Shown: positions 35,451 through 47,701 of the stretch, in pieces
Position numbering within the stretch: position 1 is the first letter of the stretch
Layout: every line of letters begins with the position of its first letter
Assembly (NCBI GenBank): GCA_035771175.1
Contig: CM069589.1
Span: 28,662,201-28,726,200, forward strand
Direction of reading: 5' to 3'
Origin: Paratinospora sagittata
Lineage: Eukaryota; Streptophyta; Magnoliopsida; Ranunculales; Menispermaceae
DNA length: 64,000 bases
Program-made: the position numbers and the translations under genes
The notes under the pieces: generated by a model
The model's database searches: none
What the model saw: only the letters and a program-made list of their open reading frames with translations
Told to the model about the DNA's origin: nothing

Positions 35451-36484
35451 ATATATATATATTACATATTATGTATATATCAGCGATCCGTCCTCCATGC
35501 TTGGACTTTCTGTCTGCAAGCCAAGTGTTATCAATATCAGGTACATTTTCTTCCTTCCTACCCAACCCAGACGTTCTGATTTCGATTTTTGATCCTTATT
35601 TGCTTCCTATTCTTGAATTTCAGAAGGCTTTTCTTGTTGTTTTATTGTGTCCAAGGGGGGCTGTGATTATGTTCCAAAAGCTGGATTTTGTTGTGGAATT
35701 CTTTGCTCTTGCAAGTTTATTTTATTTTTATGTAAAAGCAATGAACTCTAAAGGAAACTATCTGAGACGTTAATTTTCGGAAATTTTGTACTGTTCTTCA
35801 CAACTTTGAATCTTTTCACGCAAAATCTGTAATCTCTGATAGTTATGCGATTACTGGACTGAGATCCAGTAATGATCGATTGTTTAGCTAAAAGATTACT
35901 AAATCAAATTGAAAATTTTCTTCAGGGTCTTAGATAGACTTTATTCAATAATCTCACATAGATCTGTTTGTAGCTAATAAGCAATGAAGTAGAAATTTGT
36001 TGTCTTACAATCCCTTGGTGAAGTAGAAATGGTCTTTTTGCAGTGGATCTTGCTCTAACATTATAATCATCATCATTATGAAAATCTAATGTCAAACTTA
36101 ATGAACCCTAGTTCCCTTTTCCCCATTGTTGAAACCAAGTCCTAAATGATACCTCTTCGGTCTTTCTTATACTTGATTCAGTGTGTGTATCATGCAATAG
36201 TCTTTTTCTTTTTTTTTTCCTCACGATTTCTAAATCTTTCATTTATTTTTGCTATGTGAACAAGTAGTTTTTCATTGAGAAATGCTAATCTAACTACAAT
36301 AAAATGCAACTACACATGCATGTCCATTGAATCATTTATTATATACCTTGAGATGTTTAACACGCACACATCCAATGAACATGTATATGTAGTTGCACTT
36401 GGAGTTGCATTTATTGTAGTTAAATTCGCATGTGCCTTTTACATTAATGAAGATATCTCACTGACTAGCAGAAACACAAGGTTC
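35451..36484 (+). promoter_or_regulatory. Probable promoter, leader exon and leader intron of the DsbA-like gene
   Basis: A TATATATATA box near 35450, a short non-coding stretch, and a GGTACATTTT donor-like site near 35540 suggest a leader exon with an intron reaching close to the start codon at 36485. The exact transcription start and the acceptor cannot be fixed from sequence alone. Confidence 0.35.
36285..36440. repeat. Inverted-repeat miniature just upstream of the DsbA-like start codon
   Basis: Arms CTAACTACAATAAAATGCAAC (36291 onward) and GTTGCATTTATTGTAGTTA (about 36403-36421) are inverted copies that continue inward through ACATGCATGTCCATTGAAT and its inverse. The total is about 150 bases, MITE-like, with no coding capacity. 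Confidence 0.6.
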
Positions 36485-37948
36485 ATGGCTCAATCAGCAG
36501 GTAGCAGCACTGGGAAAAAGCTTATCCAAATTGATGTCAGTTCAGACACTATCTGTCCATGGTGTTTTGTTGGCAAAAAAAATCTGGACAAAGCTATGGA
36601 TTCTGCAAAGGATCAGTTTGACTTTGAGGTAATATATATATATATTTTTTTATTTTATTTTGTTTTATTTTTTTTCTTGTTTCGCCTTTGTTTTTGTAGC
36701 ATGTCCTCTTCAATATGAACTTAAAATGCAGGTCAGGTGGCACCCATTTTTCCTAAATCCTTCTGTGCCGAAGGAAGGTGTTGTTAAGAGAGAATTTTAC
36801 ATGAAAAAGTTTGGATCCCAGTCTCTGAGAATGGAGGCTCGGATGAGTGAGGTTTTTCCACCCTTCTCTCAATAAACTCCAGATGCCCTTGTGTAAATTG
36901 TGTATAATAACCATTGTGAATGTTTTGCAGATATTTCGAGGTTTTGGTTTTAATTACGACACGTCTGGTCTCATGTAATAAGCCTGAAGTACTCATTTAC
37001 CATGGCTTATGTTGTCGGGTGTTATTGAGTGTTATACCACTTATCCTTTTTCCAAATTTGCAGAGGAAATACTCTGGACAGTCACAGAATTATAACCTAT
37101 GCCGGGCATCAGGGATTCGATAAGCAGCATGCTCTTGTGGAGGAATTGTTCCTTGGATATTTTACACACGGGAAATTTATAGCTGACAGGTGTTTTACCG
37201 GCTAATGATTAAACTTCAAACACGTAATCATTGCTTAGACTATTGTCTTTGTTGGATTATCTAGATTAGGTTAGGATTCTATTGTTTGAATTTATGCTTG
37301 TTTAGCACTCTATTGATGGTTTTTGTGTTTTGATTAGGATTTTTCTATTGGCTGTTTTAGTTGATTAGAGCTTGGTCTACGTGGGTATATATTTAGCTTT
37401 ATAAATTCATTGTAATTAACAAGATTTGACAGGGAATTAGCTTTTTCTTTCAGTTTTAGATATGGCTGTCTTTGCCCCTTGGAGATATAGTTCAGTAATT
37501 TGGATTCTGCGTGCAGGAACTTTCTTGCAGAAGCTGCTGCAAAGGTTGGTGTAGAGGGGGCTGCAGAATTTCTACAAGATTCTAACAGGGGTGTTCAAGA
37601 GGTGGTTTCTCAAGATTGGCACAATATTTTATACATCTTGACGAATCTTGTTTCTATGTTCTGTTTGATATGATTATTTGAATTGAAGTTGTTCTTGGGG
37701 CTTTTGTCTAAAGGTTTATGAGGAATTGGAGAAGTACTCTGCAAACATTAGTGGAGTCCCCTACTTTGTGGTAAGAATTGTATTTCTTTTTTTCTCTCTT
37801 TTAATGTTGTGAAAATAAAGCTACATCAGCTAGATTTTAATGAAGATGATTCACTTGACAGATCAATGGAAAACACAAGTTAAGTGGTGGCCAACCACCT
37901 GAGGTGTTCCTGAGAGCCTTCCAAGTGGCCGGAAATGACACTACTTAG
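36485..37948 (+). CDS. DsbA/FrnE-like thioredoxin-fold oxidoreductase
   Basis: Seven coding exons: 36485-36628, 36732-36851, 36931-36974, 37064-37189, 37517-37601, 37714-37770, 37862-37948. All introns are GT-AG and phases agree, giving 220 residues, the usual length of plant DSBA-family proteins. The active site is C24-P-W-C27 in SSDTICPWCFVGKKNL. The typical helical insertion follows (LDSHRIITYAGHQG, VEELFLGYFTHGK). The cis-proline loop is SGVPYF at about 186-191, and the end is INGKHKLSGGQPPE. No signal peptide is evident, so a cytosolic protein is likely. Family members act as thiol-disulfide oxidoreductases or resemble 2-hydroxychromene-2-carboxylate isomerase; the plant substrate is not established. 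The start chosen is the first Met that leaves a normal N-terminus. An upstream in-frame Met at 36275 runs through the inverted repeat and is unlikely. The CDS looks intact. Confidence 0.92.
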
Positions 37949-38087
37949 ATCCTTTTTATGTGTCAATACCAAACCTTTTTCCCTCTTCCTGAAAAATAAA
38001 ATGGTTTGTTGGCTTACATTGTTGGTACTTTGATGATGAGTTTAGGATTTATCAATAATTTAAGCTTAGTGAAGGGTGGGCCTTGGG

Positions 38088-38245
38088 CACAATGGTTGAG
38101 TTTTGCTCCATTGCAATCCGGAGGTCACTGGTTCGAACCTAGAAACAAACAATTTTTTTCAATTGTAGGTAAGGCTATGTACATCATTTCTTCCATAGAT
38201 ACCATATTAGTAAGAGCCTAGTGCACTGAGTACTGTTTTTTTTCT
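38088..38245 (+). mobile_element. tRNA-derived SINE
   Basis: An A-box-like TGGGCACAATGG (about 38090) and a B-box GGTTCGAACC (38131-38140) sit about 40 bases apart, as in tRNA-derived promoters. They are followed by GGTAAGGCTATGTACATC, GAGCCTAGTGCACTGAGTAC and a poly(T) tail. This tail order is characteristic of a widespread angiosperm SINE group. It lies downstream of the DsbA-like gene. Confidence 0.75.
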
Positions 38246-38654
38246 TTTCTTTGTAATTGAAGGTTATTGATGATCTTACTACTTAAAGAGGAATGGTGAT
38301 ATGTAGAGACATTTTCTTTGTCCCAGTACAATATGGCATTTCAGGGTCATCCTGATTCTATATTAAATACTACATAAATAAAAACAAAATTGAAGTAATT
38401 CTAAACGAAACTGCATTTACTAGGCAGTTTAGGCAAAATGCTGTCTTGCCCCTTTGATAGACCTGCCTTGTTTGCCCCATTGTCATCTTGGGAGATGGTA
38501 TTGTTCCTCCTTTCGAGGAAAAGTGCAACAATGCCTTCCATTTGGATGCACACTTCATTGGTTTGGTATTTAAATACAAAATATTTGTAATTAGGTACAC
38601 AAAATACGGAGTAAGCCAGCAATTGGTTGGTTGAACATGAAAAGAGTTTCAAAT

Positions 38655-38990
38655 TTGGCAACGAGGGCTGGTGCAGTCGCTGGTCTGGTGGCGTTGTACA
38701 AGGTTGGGGGTTCGAGCTGGAGGCCGTGTGTTTGGAGTCTTCATTAAAGATTTATCAGTTGCGAGTGACGTGGCACTCCCTCCTGGGTACAAATGCATGT
38801 ACCACTATGACTGAACAAGGGCACGCGTTCGGGTTTGTGATGCTTGTGGTCTGAGTCGGGTTACTGGATTAGCTGGCTAAGGTGTCCCACCCGCTTGGTG
38901 TGGGTATTAGTCAGGGTGTCGTGGTGGCCATCCCACCATGCCCTCGGATACCTCAAGTTGTGCGACACATGTACTTAGAAAAAAAAAAAA
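38655..38990 (+). mobile_element. Possible SINE-like retroposon with poly(A) tail
   Basis: Begins GAGGGCTGGTGCAGTCG, contains a B-box-like GGGGTTCGAGCT about 45 bases in, and ends in a 12-base poly(A) run (about 38979-38990). Total length is about 330 bases. It has no reading frame of interest. The A-box is weak, so the assignment is tentative. Confidence 0.5.
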
Positions 38991-39700
38991 AAGTTTCAAA
39001 TTTTACCCCAGAAAAACTCTTTTTATTTTTATTTTTAATGTCAGTTAACCTTTTTTCATTTATCATTTCTTATAAAAAGAGCAAAATGATGATGATAATG
39101 AATGTAAGCAACCCGTTATCCAGATATACATGTTTGACCTGTTACAACGCCCAAAATCAAACGATATGGTGGAAGAACATCAAAGCAACATTCACCATGT
39201 ATGCAATCAACGCAACAAGAAGTTGTAAATCAAGACGCACTGCATTCCATTATCATTTACAGTGAGCTGAGCTCTCTCATAAACAAGACCAACAACGCTT
39301 CATACTGAAATAGAAAGACTGACCTTTGCTGCAGCATTGTTCCTGTACATTGCAATGGTTTTTACTAATAACTCTCTATATGGACTAATATAAAAAACAA
39401 AAGAAAAAGAAGAAAGAAAAGCATAGAGTTGTTCAAATATGGGTTCATGTGTATTTCTTCAATCTGTTCATATTTTCATTTTTCTGGAAAGTTTAGCAGA
39501 AAGAAAAATCTGTACTCCAAAAAGTATACCCCACACAAGAGACTCCACAGAATGCACGTATGCTCCCGTTAGTAAGTTATGCACAAGCTCCTACTGCTGC
39601 TGCTGCTCCTACTTTGAGCGATAAATATATATATTCACAAACACACCCATAACTTTACTTTCTTTCTGTTCTTGATGGGTCTTGGCGGCTTAAGATGAGA

Positions 39701-42700
39701 TCATGTAGTCTCATCAAATTCCATGACCTTCAAAAGCCAACCACAAGAGTGAAGTCAGAATATAGCACTTAAAACAGTTCAGCATTCAGTCATAAGAGAA
39801 AATTTTCTCCCTTCAACAGAAACATCAATCCGTCCTAAGTACGTTCTGTCTCCATTCAACTCAAGAAAGCCTTTTCAATATATTTAGACTTTCTGTATTA
39901 ATAAAAAAAAATGAATTACAAAATAGTAAATAATTAAAGGCATTTCCTCTAATCACAACTTTGTCAAGACAATATAGCTAGCCAACAAAATCCAAATTTC
40001 CTCGACCAAATAGCCTTATTTGGTGGTTACATAATCTTTAACAAGCATCATAGGATAAAATCAACGTTTATCAAACAATTTATTCCCATTTCCCCATTAT
40101 TTAAATTAACAGAATAACATGTCGAACGGGTTTATATCTTCAAGCTCCATACTATGTTGAAGTTACGAAAAGATGTCATGACAAAAATCGTCCTATCAGT
40201 TGATTGTTCCATCCCTAGATAGAAGGATAGATAGAAATATTGGTGGTGTTGTTGATGAGATGGACAAAATACTACTAACATACTTATTTTCAGAAAAATA
40301 CCAATACTAGCATATTCTCTGTCTTCAAAGGACTTGCAACTTTCTAATCAATTTCCAGCAGCAGCACAATTGCAGCCTCCATCAAAGCCACTTTTCACTG
40401 TTAAAGAGGTCACCACAGCTTACATGGATATTCAATGTTACTCCTAATCGGGAGAGTACATAAGCTGTTTGACTCTAAAGCCCAAAACTAACAAATGCCT
40501 GTCTTCTAAGAATATAAACCGTCAGATTGGTTTATCTTCCGTATCTAATGAGGAATACAGGGCAGGGACTTTCACATCTAGTGGTCTATGCCCCAAACAA
40601 ATATGGGCTAACAATATCACTTTCAAGCCTTAAACTATAAACCCAAACAAACCTATTTCAAAATCTTCTCTGTATCAAAATAATTTTCTAATTCAGTACA
40701 TTTTTAAAATGTATACTTATCAGTGGCATCTCTACAGGGGTCAACTGCATTTTTCCCTCATCCTTGAATGAAAGCTTTTAGCTAAAATGTAAGTTACCAG
40801 CAATGTATAAAGACTGGATTTTCTCAAAAATAATGCCAAGATTTTTCAATGTGTGAACCCCTAGCTCAAGCATCAAGCTCATTTATTTTCCCTTTCCTGT
40901 CATTCCATGAATGATGTCTCCAAGGATGTATTAAAAACGGTGGCATTCCTCAGCATTTTTCCTTTTCTTAAACAAAGATATATTACTACTTGTCATTGAA
41001 ACAATCCAATAGAAACATCTTAAAATGACATAGAAAACATGAAGAAGATAATAAATAAACACCAATCTAAGCAAAACACACCTACTGTGATTTTAAGGTA
41101 TCCAATGCAAAACTATATCTCTTTCATTTCTTGGAAAAATTGAAGACTTAATTCAACCAAAATACCTAAACCATGATAATATTATAGTAGTGCCTATACG
41201 TAACATGTACCAGATATTTTCTCTATGCCAAGTAACCTAGGGAAAAGTTTGCAAGCGCCTACCTTCCTTCACTTACATCCATTAGTTTGCGAGACCTAAT
41301 TTTGGCTATTGCTCTCAACAAAAGACAAATGTGCACATAACATAGAATCTCATATCTTGATCTGTGTCAGAATATTTACCATCTGCCATGTATAAACTTC
41401 TATCATTGTAGAGCATGATATCCCACAGAAATGCTTCTCATTCCTTTTCGTTTTCCATTTGTACGAGAATATTTTCATTTATCAGTTATAGTGATTACAG
41501 TCCCTACCATATATAATTCAAATTTCCCTAGCTTGAGCAAAATGAACAAGCCACTGTTGCTCTTACATGTGCTGCTGAAAATACTGTGCAAAAAAAGGAC
41601 GCTTACGAGTTCAATGCATTCAAAGTGGCAGAAAAATTAAAGAGCTAGACACGATATGATAAATCAAACAGCCTTTCTTAATTTTGATATTGCAGTTACA
41701 TATGGAGAAGGCTTTGGATCAGCTGTTTTTAAATATTTTTTTTAAAGTCCAAGTATAATACTTCTTGTTTATGTTAAAATATTCAACTGACTAGGATAAT
41801 ATCATATTCTATGCCTAGCAGTCTAACATTAGCACCACACATCTATTGTACAAATGTGCAAATAAACAGAACATCAATTTCATCATCAAACGTGAATGAT
41901 TAAGCTTAAAAGAGAAATAAAAGATTACCTTGCCACAGACTGGGCAGCTTTCACTTCTTTCCATCCATTCATATATACAGCCAAGATGGAAATGATGAGA
42001 GCATCTAGTAATAATTCTGGGGTTTTCAGGAGTATATTCTGCAAGAACATTTACACAAAGAAAAAAAACTTTGAATAACTTGACCTTGAAAGACATAATG
42101 CAATGCCAATTCCAGCTTGTTGCCCTAGTCATATCAATAAGAGCATCTGAGTTTCACAAGGGCCAGGATTATTGCTATTAGGTCTTTTTTCTTTTTTTTT
42201 TTGCACAAAAAGAATTATTACTATTACAGGTGCCTCGGAATAGCCCCACATTAGAAACAAGATTTTTTGGGTCCCATGCTTAATAGTGTTACCCCCTCAC
42301 ACTACCCACAACTGTCATCCCAAGGAGAAAAAGTAAAGACTTGAGGGAAACACCAAGTGCTCTTGCAAGGGTCACATGAAAAGAACATGTGGAAGAGTCT
42401 GTTGGGACTTAGGGACCCTCACCCTCTTACACTTGTAACAATGCATTTTTCCAATTGGAAAAACAAAGACGGGAAAATAACACATAATGCTCTTGCAACG
42501 ACCAAAAAAAATAAAAATAAATAAGCGCTCATAAGACCCAAGGGCTCAAAAGAGGAAAATATTATATTAAATGTACGGTGGGACCAAAAGGGGGTTAAAC
42601 AATTAATGAGCAAAAATAAGATTCAGAAAAGCAAACCTTCAAGACATGTTGGGCAGACATCTTCCTCTTCAGAAGATGAATAGAGATAGCTGACTGCACT

Positions 42701-45700
42701 GGCCACCTTAGTCAATTGGTGTTTCAGAGAGGATTGAGAAAGGCATTCCTTTGATCCTCCCTCAGACCCATTCCATTTGCCTCCTGCACTTATAGATTGT
42801 ACGCTGACATTATTATCAGTTCTTCTAAGTGTTTCAGATTCTTGTGAATGACTACAGCCCTTTTCACGTCTAGACACAAGTCCTTCTCGTTGTAAATGAA
42901 AGCACCTCGGATCAACATCATAAGGCAAAGGCCTTGGTGGAGAGACGTACATGTCAACCAAAGTATTGTCTTGTGATGCTGTAGAAATCAAAGATGCAGC
43001 TTCATCAACAGATGTTGAGATGGCATGCACTTGTCTTCTTTGGAATAATGCTCTATACTGCAGAAAAATGAGAGAAAATTATATATAAAAAGGCAACTCC
43101 AAATTATTGAATTGGACCTATTTTCAAGTTTCAATAATATATTATCAGTCAATAACACGTAAATAATATCTCAATAATAAATTATCAGAGCGCCAAATAG
43201 ACTTGTTTTTAGTAATTCATATAGTAGGGCAAGTGAACCAATCTGATAATTCTAAAGTGTATATAAATTATGGAACTTGAAAGGGATTTATAGATCTTTG
43301 CTTGCAGAAGCAATTTGCCAACCTTTAACTATAATTGCAAAGTTCTAATTAATATGTATATGGATCTAATTATATTAACTTTGCTATGTTGAGTATATCT
43401 GCATATCCTTAAACATAGCTGGTCCCAAGCCCTAATAAAGGAGGACGGTTGTGTTAGTAATAGATGACAACCAACATAAAACTTTTTTAGATCAACTAAC
43501 ATAAATCTACTAAATCAGACTATGTGAAGGGCCTAGATAAGGTGGAGTGAAGGAAGCAAATTCATGTAACTGAACTAATGTAGTTGGGAAAAGGCTTAGT
43601 TAAGTTGAGTTGAGTTGAGTTGAGGTGCAATGGATCTATTTATATTGATGTCACTTGAAAAAACACCTAGTCCACATAGAAATGCTTCTATGTTCTTGAT
43701 TATGCAAATAAAATGAACAATAATTGAATAAAGGATATATTACTTGTAAACAATGTTTAATTATTTTGAAATTTTAAATAACAAGAATATATAGAGAGCA
43801 ACCTGATTATCCATTGACTGAGTCACTGAATTGACTGGACTTGGAAGTGAATAGATAATACAATATACAAGTCATATCCATTCAATTACAACGATAATAA
43901 TAGTAATAATCTTAATTAGATCAACCAAAGTCTAAATAAAAATAACAAAGTATGTTAAACCTTGGCTATATTTCATCAAATAAGAAAGACCCACTATCCA
44001 ATAATTATGTGGAAAACCCCAAAGGAGAAAACCAAAAGACTTTTGGTCTAAGGAGCACTATCACTATGAGAAAAAATGTCCAAAGAGCTAACTTCTCCTT
44101 TTGGTCCTCTCGTACCAATTATCTGCTTTATAGATGGCCTTCCTCGATACTTTATTGTAGCCAATTTTTTGCAAAGCTCACTGCAAGCACTATGGTGTCC
44201 TCTAGACTAGGGGTGGCAATTTGGCCTGTGACCCGTGAGTTCGACCTGACTCGACTCGCTTGGACCGGCCCAAGCTCGAGCTCGACTAATTTGTGGGCCG
44301 ACTCGGCTCGATCCAATTTTCTATCTAAGCAGGTTTGAGCTAACCTATCAAAACTCGGCTTAACCCGAAAGCTCGGCTCGTGGGCTCGAAAGTTGGCCTG
44401 ACCCATAGGCCCAGTTTAAAAGTCCACTTTATAATTTAAAATTTATTTATATATTTTTAAAAATGAATTTAAAAATGTAAATTTTTATTTAATTTATTAT
44501 AATATAGTTAGTATTGTAATCATAAATTTGTACTGTTATAATTTGTTTAACATTGTAAATGATATTCTTTTTAATTTATGATTTGTGTATTTTAATTTGT
44601 TATAAGTATAAATTTTAAGAACCAAAATGTTTATTTTAATATGTTCAATCCAACCTATAAATCGGCTCCACAAAGTTAGCTTGTAGGTTCGGTTCGCAAG
44701 TCCGATCAAAAGGCTTAGCTCGTATATTAATTGGATCATATTTGGACCTTGATTTCAAATATAAGTTCGCTTTGGCTCGGTCCATTAATAAAATAAGACT
44801 CAACTTGACTCCCCTTATATATCCTCAGGCTCAATTGAGTCAGGCTGGACCGGTCCAAATAGGCCAAATTGCCACCCATACTCTATACCAAACTTATCTA
44901 CCACACAAACTATGAAATCCTATTGCTCTTAAGTAAAAGTAAGCAATATTTCCCATTAAATTTTGCCAACTAAGTCAAAGATATGTTCAAACTAAATCTT
45001 CAACAAAGTTGGTCAAGGTACTTCTAGTCTCTGAGACAAGATCAACGAAATAAAAAATCAAAACTACCTTTCCCACTCAAAAGAATAAAATCGGGCAAAA
45101 AAAAAAAAAACTCTCATCCAACAAAAATTCTATCCTAAAAACAGGGAAGATAGGTCAAAAAAAGGCCAAATAAACCTCCTAAAAGGCAGAAAAAGAAACC
45201 ACGAGAAGAAAAATATGGAAAAGCTTTTTTTTTTTTTTATGAGAATATACAACGCTCCAGAAGTATCAAAGGCCCAACCCCACTAATCCACTACCCCAAT
45301 ATTCGGTCTTTGGTGAGTGGGGAGGCTCGAACCTAGGATTGGCTCTAATAGTCGAACCTTACAACCCTCAACTCCACCACTCGCCTAACCTAATGTTGGG
45401 TTTAAAGATGGAAAAGATTAAGCTCAAGCTCAAGCTCAAGGGATGCATTTGAAGCATTGTATGAATGACTATTCATAGTTGTACTCAAGGCTCCATTGAT
45501 TAATAAAAAATGATAAAATGACAGTAGATTTATCAAATTCTTAATCTAATCCACATATAACAGTGACAGTAACAGTAACGCACTATGATCAATCCAAGCA
45601 GCCACAATTAATTTGGGTGCGGGTGCGGCTTTCCATCACCTAACCTGTTGCAACATACATACTATGTTAGTGTTCTTCGATTGATCTAAAGAATTTTGAT

Positions 45701-47701
45701 CGAGCACCTTTTTTCAACTTTTGCTACATTGCTTCCCTATACTGGTATTATCTCAACTAGTTCAAACTTGCCAAACATATTCTAAACAAGTAGAATTTGA
45801 TGTTTAGCTTAGCATGATACTTCAACATAGAATTTGATATATTTCATTTACTCAATTACCCACTTAACTTCAAGTAGGTCTCTAAGTCTCTGCCCTAAGC
45901 CTCTTGGCTTCGGAGGTAACTATTAACCTCCCTACTTACCCACATTAGTGGGCAAGGATCAAATCCTATTATGAACATTAAAAGCGGTTATCTTTTGTTT
46001 GTGCCCTTGTGCCCACGGTTGATGGGCCTCAGTGCCTAGTTTTTTAGGGCCTTAGTGGCCAAAGTATGTTGTGGGCCTTCTGCCCCAGTTGTTAGTGATG
46101 CTTTGGCTTCCCTTAAGTCTTTGCAGGCCCTTTACGTCTGCTTATTAGCCGTAAGATCGACGACATGTGCCACAGGTTCTGTCAAAATTGGTCTTGGTTG
46201 TACCCTTTGCATGTACTTGTATATGGAAAAGTCTTCAAAAAACAAAAGGTCCCTAAGTCTATTACCTTGGCCCATCAAGAAAAGAAAACTAAATGATGTG
46301 TGATGAAGCTCAAATTGCATATCAAGGCAAATTGGACTAGGTGTAAATAATATTTGACTCAATAACAACTCAATAGCATTTTTTCTAAGTAAATTTTAAC
46401 ATGCAAACTTTCGTTTTAATGTTGTCCTCGCTAGTTATGGGCCAAATAGGGTACTTGGGCAATGCACAAAGATGACCCTATATTGGTACAATACTCCTAG
46501 CAAATGTCTCATGAGATTTAAAGAGAACCATCAAGGATGCATCACCATGTGGTTCTAACAAATTTGAAGAAAAATAAGTAATATTAGTAAGCAACACTCC
46601 CCTTTCCAGGCCAACCAAAAAAAGGTTTGGTGGCAAGGACCTAGAAAGTAACACCGGCAAGCAAATGAGATGAGAGAAGTAGAAGGTAAAAATGAACACA
46701 TGGTTTCTAGATACCAAATCAAAGCAAACCACACGAAATGAACAAGTTGGAAGATGATAAGATGTTAAGTTTTCTATTTTAGGAATTTTATGTAGATGAT
46801 CAAGCATTACACATTTAACAGCTGATCATAGAAGGCAGAACTTTTCTAAATTTTACAGGTTTCTCTGATAATCTATTCTTTTTTTACATTGTAGATTAAA
46901 AAGAAGCTGAAGAAATACATAAGCTGGCAATACTAAAACTGCTCCACAGCATGAAAAATGTCAATTTCTAAAGTATAACTCTAAACATTTTTCCTTTCTC
47001 CAAGATGCTAAAATACCCAAAGGCAGTTGTGTTTCTCTTTCTTCACATTTCTGCATAAATCTTCCTCTCTTCATTCATCCTTCTTTGACATATTATCTTT
47101 TCCAAGGCCCTCTCAGCAGTGAGAAGCACCATATTTGGGACTTCCCAAATGCTGACCACAATTGGAAAAGAATATAGTGGTGCTACATAGCCAAACTAAC
47201 TAAGAGTGAGGAATTCGATAAGAAAGCTACGACCTAGAAGTGTTTTAAGTAGAATTACTAGACGGGTATTTTCTTTCATTGAATTACAATACAAGTCTTG
47301 GACACAGAAAGAAGCACAAAGATAAAACTAATAAGTATGATCAGATGGTCTCAATCGTATTGATTTCTAGAGCGAAACACAATCAAGGCGTTGGGAGGAA
47401 ATAAGGCATATAACAATTGCTCATGGTAAACAATTGCAAAGCATTCATGCAAACTTATGACATAGGATGGTAGGAATTCATACAAAAAGCTACATGAGGA
47501 AATCCGACCATTAACAACAAACATATAAATATACATACATACACGTGCATATATTACTGAAAGAAAACTTCAAAAACATACCACATTTAACCAATTTTGA
47601 ATGAAGAACCTTAGACAGAGACAATCTACATAAGTTGAGCTGTTAGGATTTACAAATTCTTCTAAATTTTCAACATGGAAACAGCCACAAACAGAACCCA
47701 T
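39701..47701 (-). CDS. RING-type E3 ubiquitin ligase, At3g02290-like
   Basis: Four coding exons on the minus strand: 47701-47582, 43057-42637, 42038-41929, 39727-39701. All junctions are GT-AG and the frame closes, giving 225 residues. The N-terminus MGSVCGCFHVE could be N-myristoylated at Gly2 with nearby Cys5/Cys7 as palmitoylation sites (inference). PNSSTYVDCLCLRFFIQ, a VYRALFQRR stretch, and a Ser-rich middle with SSSEEED follow. The C-terminal RING reads CPTCLEEYTPENPRI, RCSHHFHLGCIYEWMERS and CPVCGK, then VMEFDETT. Ligands fit a C3H2C3 RING that binds a ubiquitin E2. Family members are membrane-associated E3 ligases of unclear substrate. Intron 1 is 4.5 kb, and the tiny last exon (27 bases) lies 2.2 kb from exon 3. 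It converges with the DsbA-like gene. Confidence 0.92.
44208..44880. mobile_element. hAT-type non-autonomous element (673 bp) in RING gene intron 1
   Basis: Inverted ends are TAGGGGTGGCAATTTGGCC and GGCCAAATTGCCACCCATA. The flanks are CTCTAGAC (44200-44207) and CTCTATAC (44881-44888), an 8-base duplication with one mismatch. It is non-coding; the interior is GC-richer near the ends (repeated GGCTCG) and AT-rich in the middle. Same family type as 24691-25270. Confidence 0.8.
45217..45400 (-). mobile_element. SINE-like retroposon in RING gene intron 1
   Basis: Read on the minus strand, GCGAGTGGTGGAGTTGAGG is followed by a B-box-like AGGTTCGAGCC and a poly(A) tail (the poly(T) at 45225-45238 on the plus strand). 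Length is about 185 bases. No coding content. Confidence 0.55.

Larger units (their letters stand above)
43058..47581 (-). other. Large intron 1 of the RING gene
   Basis: Donor G|GTATG at 47581 and acceptor CTGCAG| ending at 43058. It holds the hAT miniature, the SINE-like unit, a GAGTT simple repeat (about 43600-43625) and a CAAGCT repeat (about 45421-45442). The rest is AT-rich DNA with no further exon that I can recognise. A stretch at 45990-46260 with phrases such as GTGCCCACGG looks transposon-derived but has no defined ends. Confidence 0.75.

Noticed and set aside
36275..36484. N-terminal extension of the DsbA-like protein from an upstream Met
   Set aside because: The extension is encoded by an inverted-repeat miniature and has no family similarity; the protein has its normal length from 36485.
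38088..38165. Possible tRNA gene (A- and B-box, GGTTCGAACC)
   Set aside because: No acceptor stem or anticodon arm closes; the downstream tail is that of a SINE.
44152..44406. Overlapping ORFs at the left end of the hAT miniature
   Set aside because: They cross the element boundary and come from repeated GGCTCG motifs.
46055..46303. Plus-strand ORF starting MAKVCCGPSAPVV in the RING intron
   Set aside because: No domain, single short frame, and repeated wording of the DNA around it suggests transposon debris.
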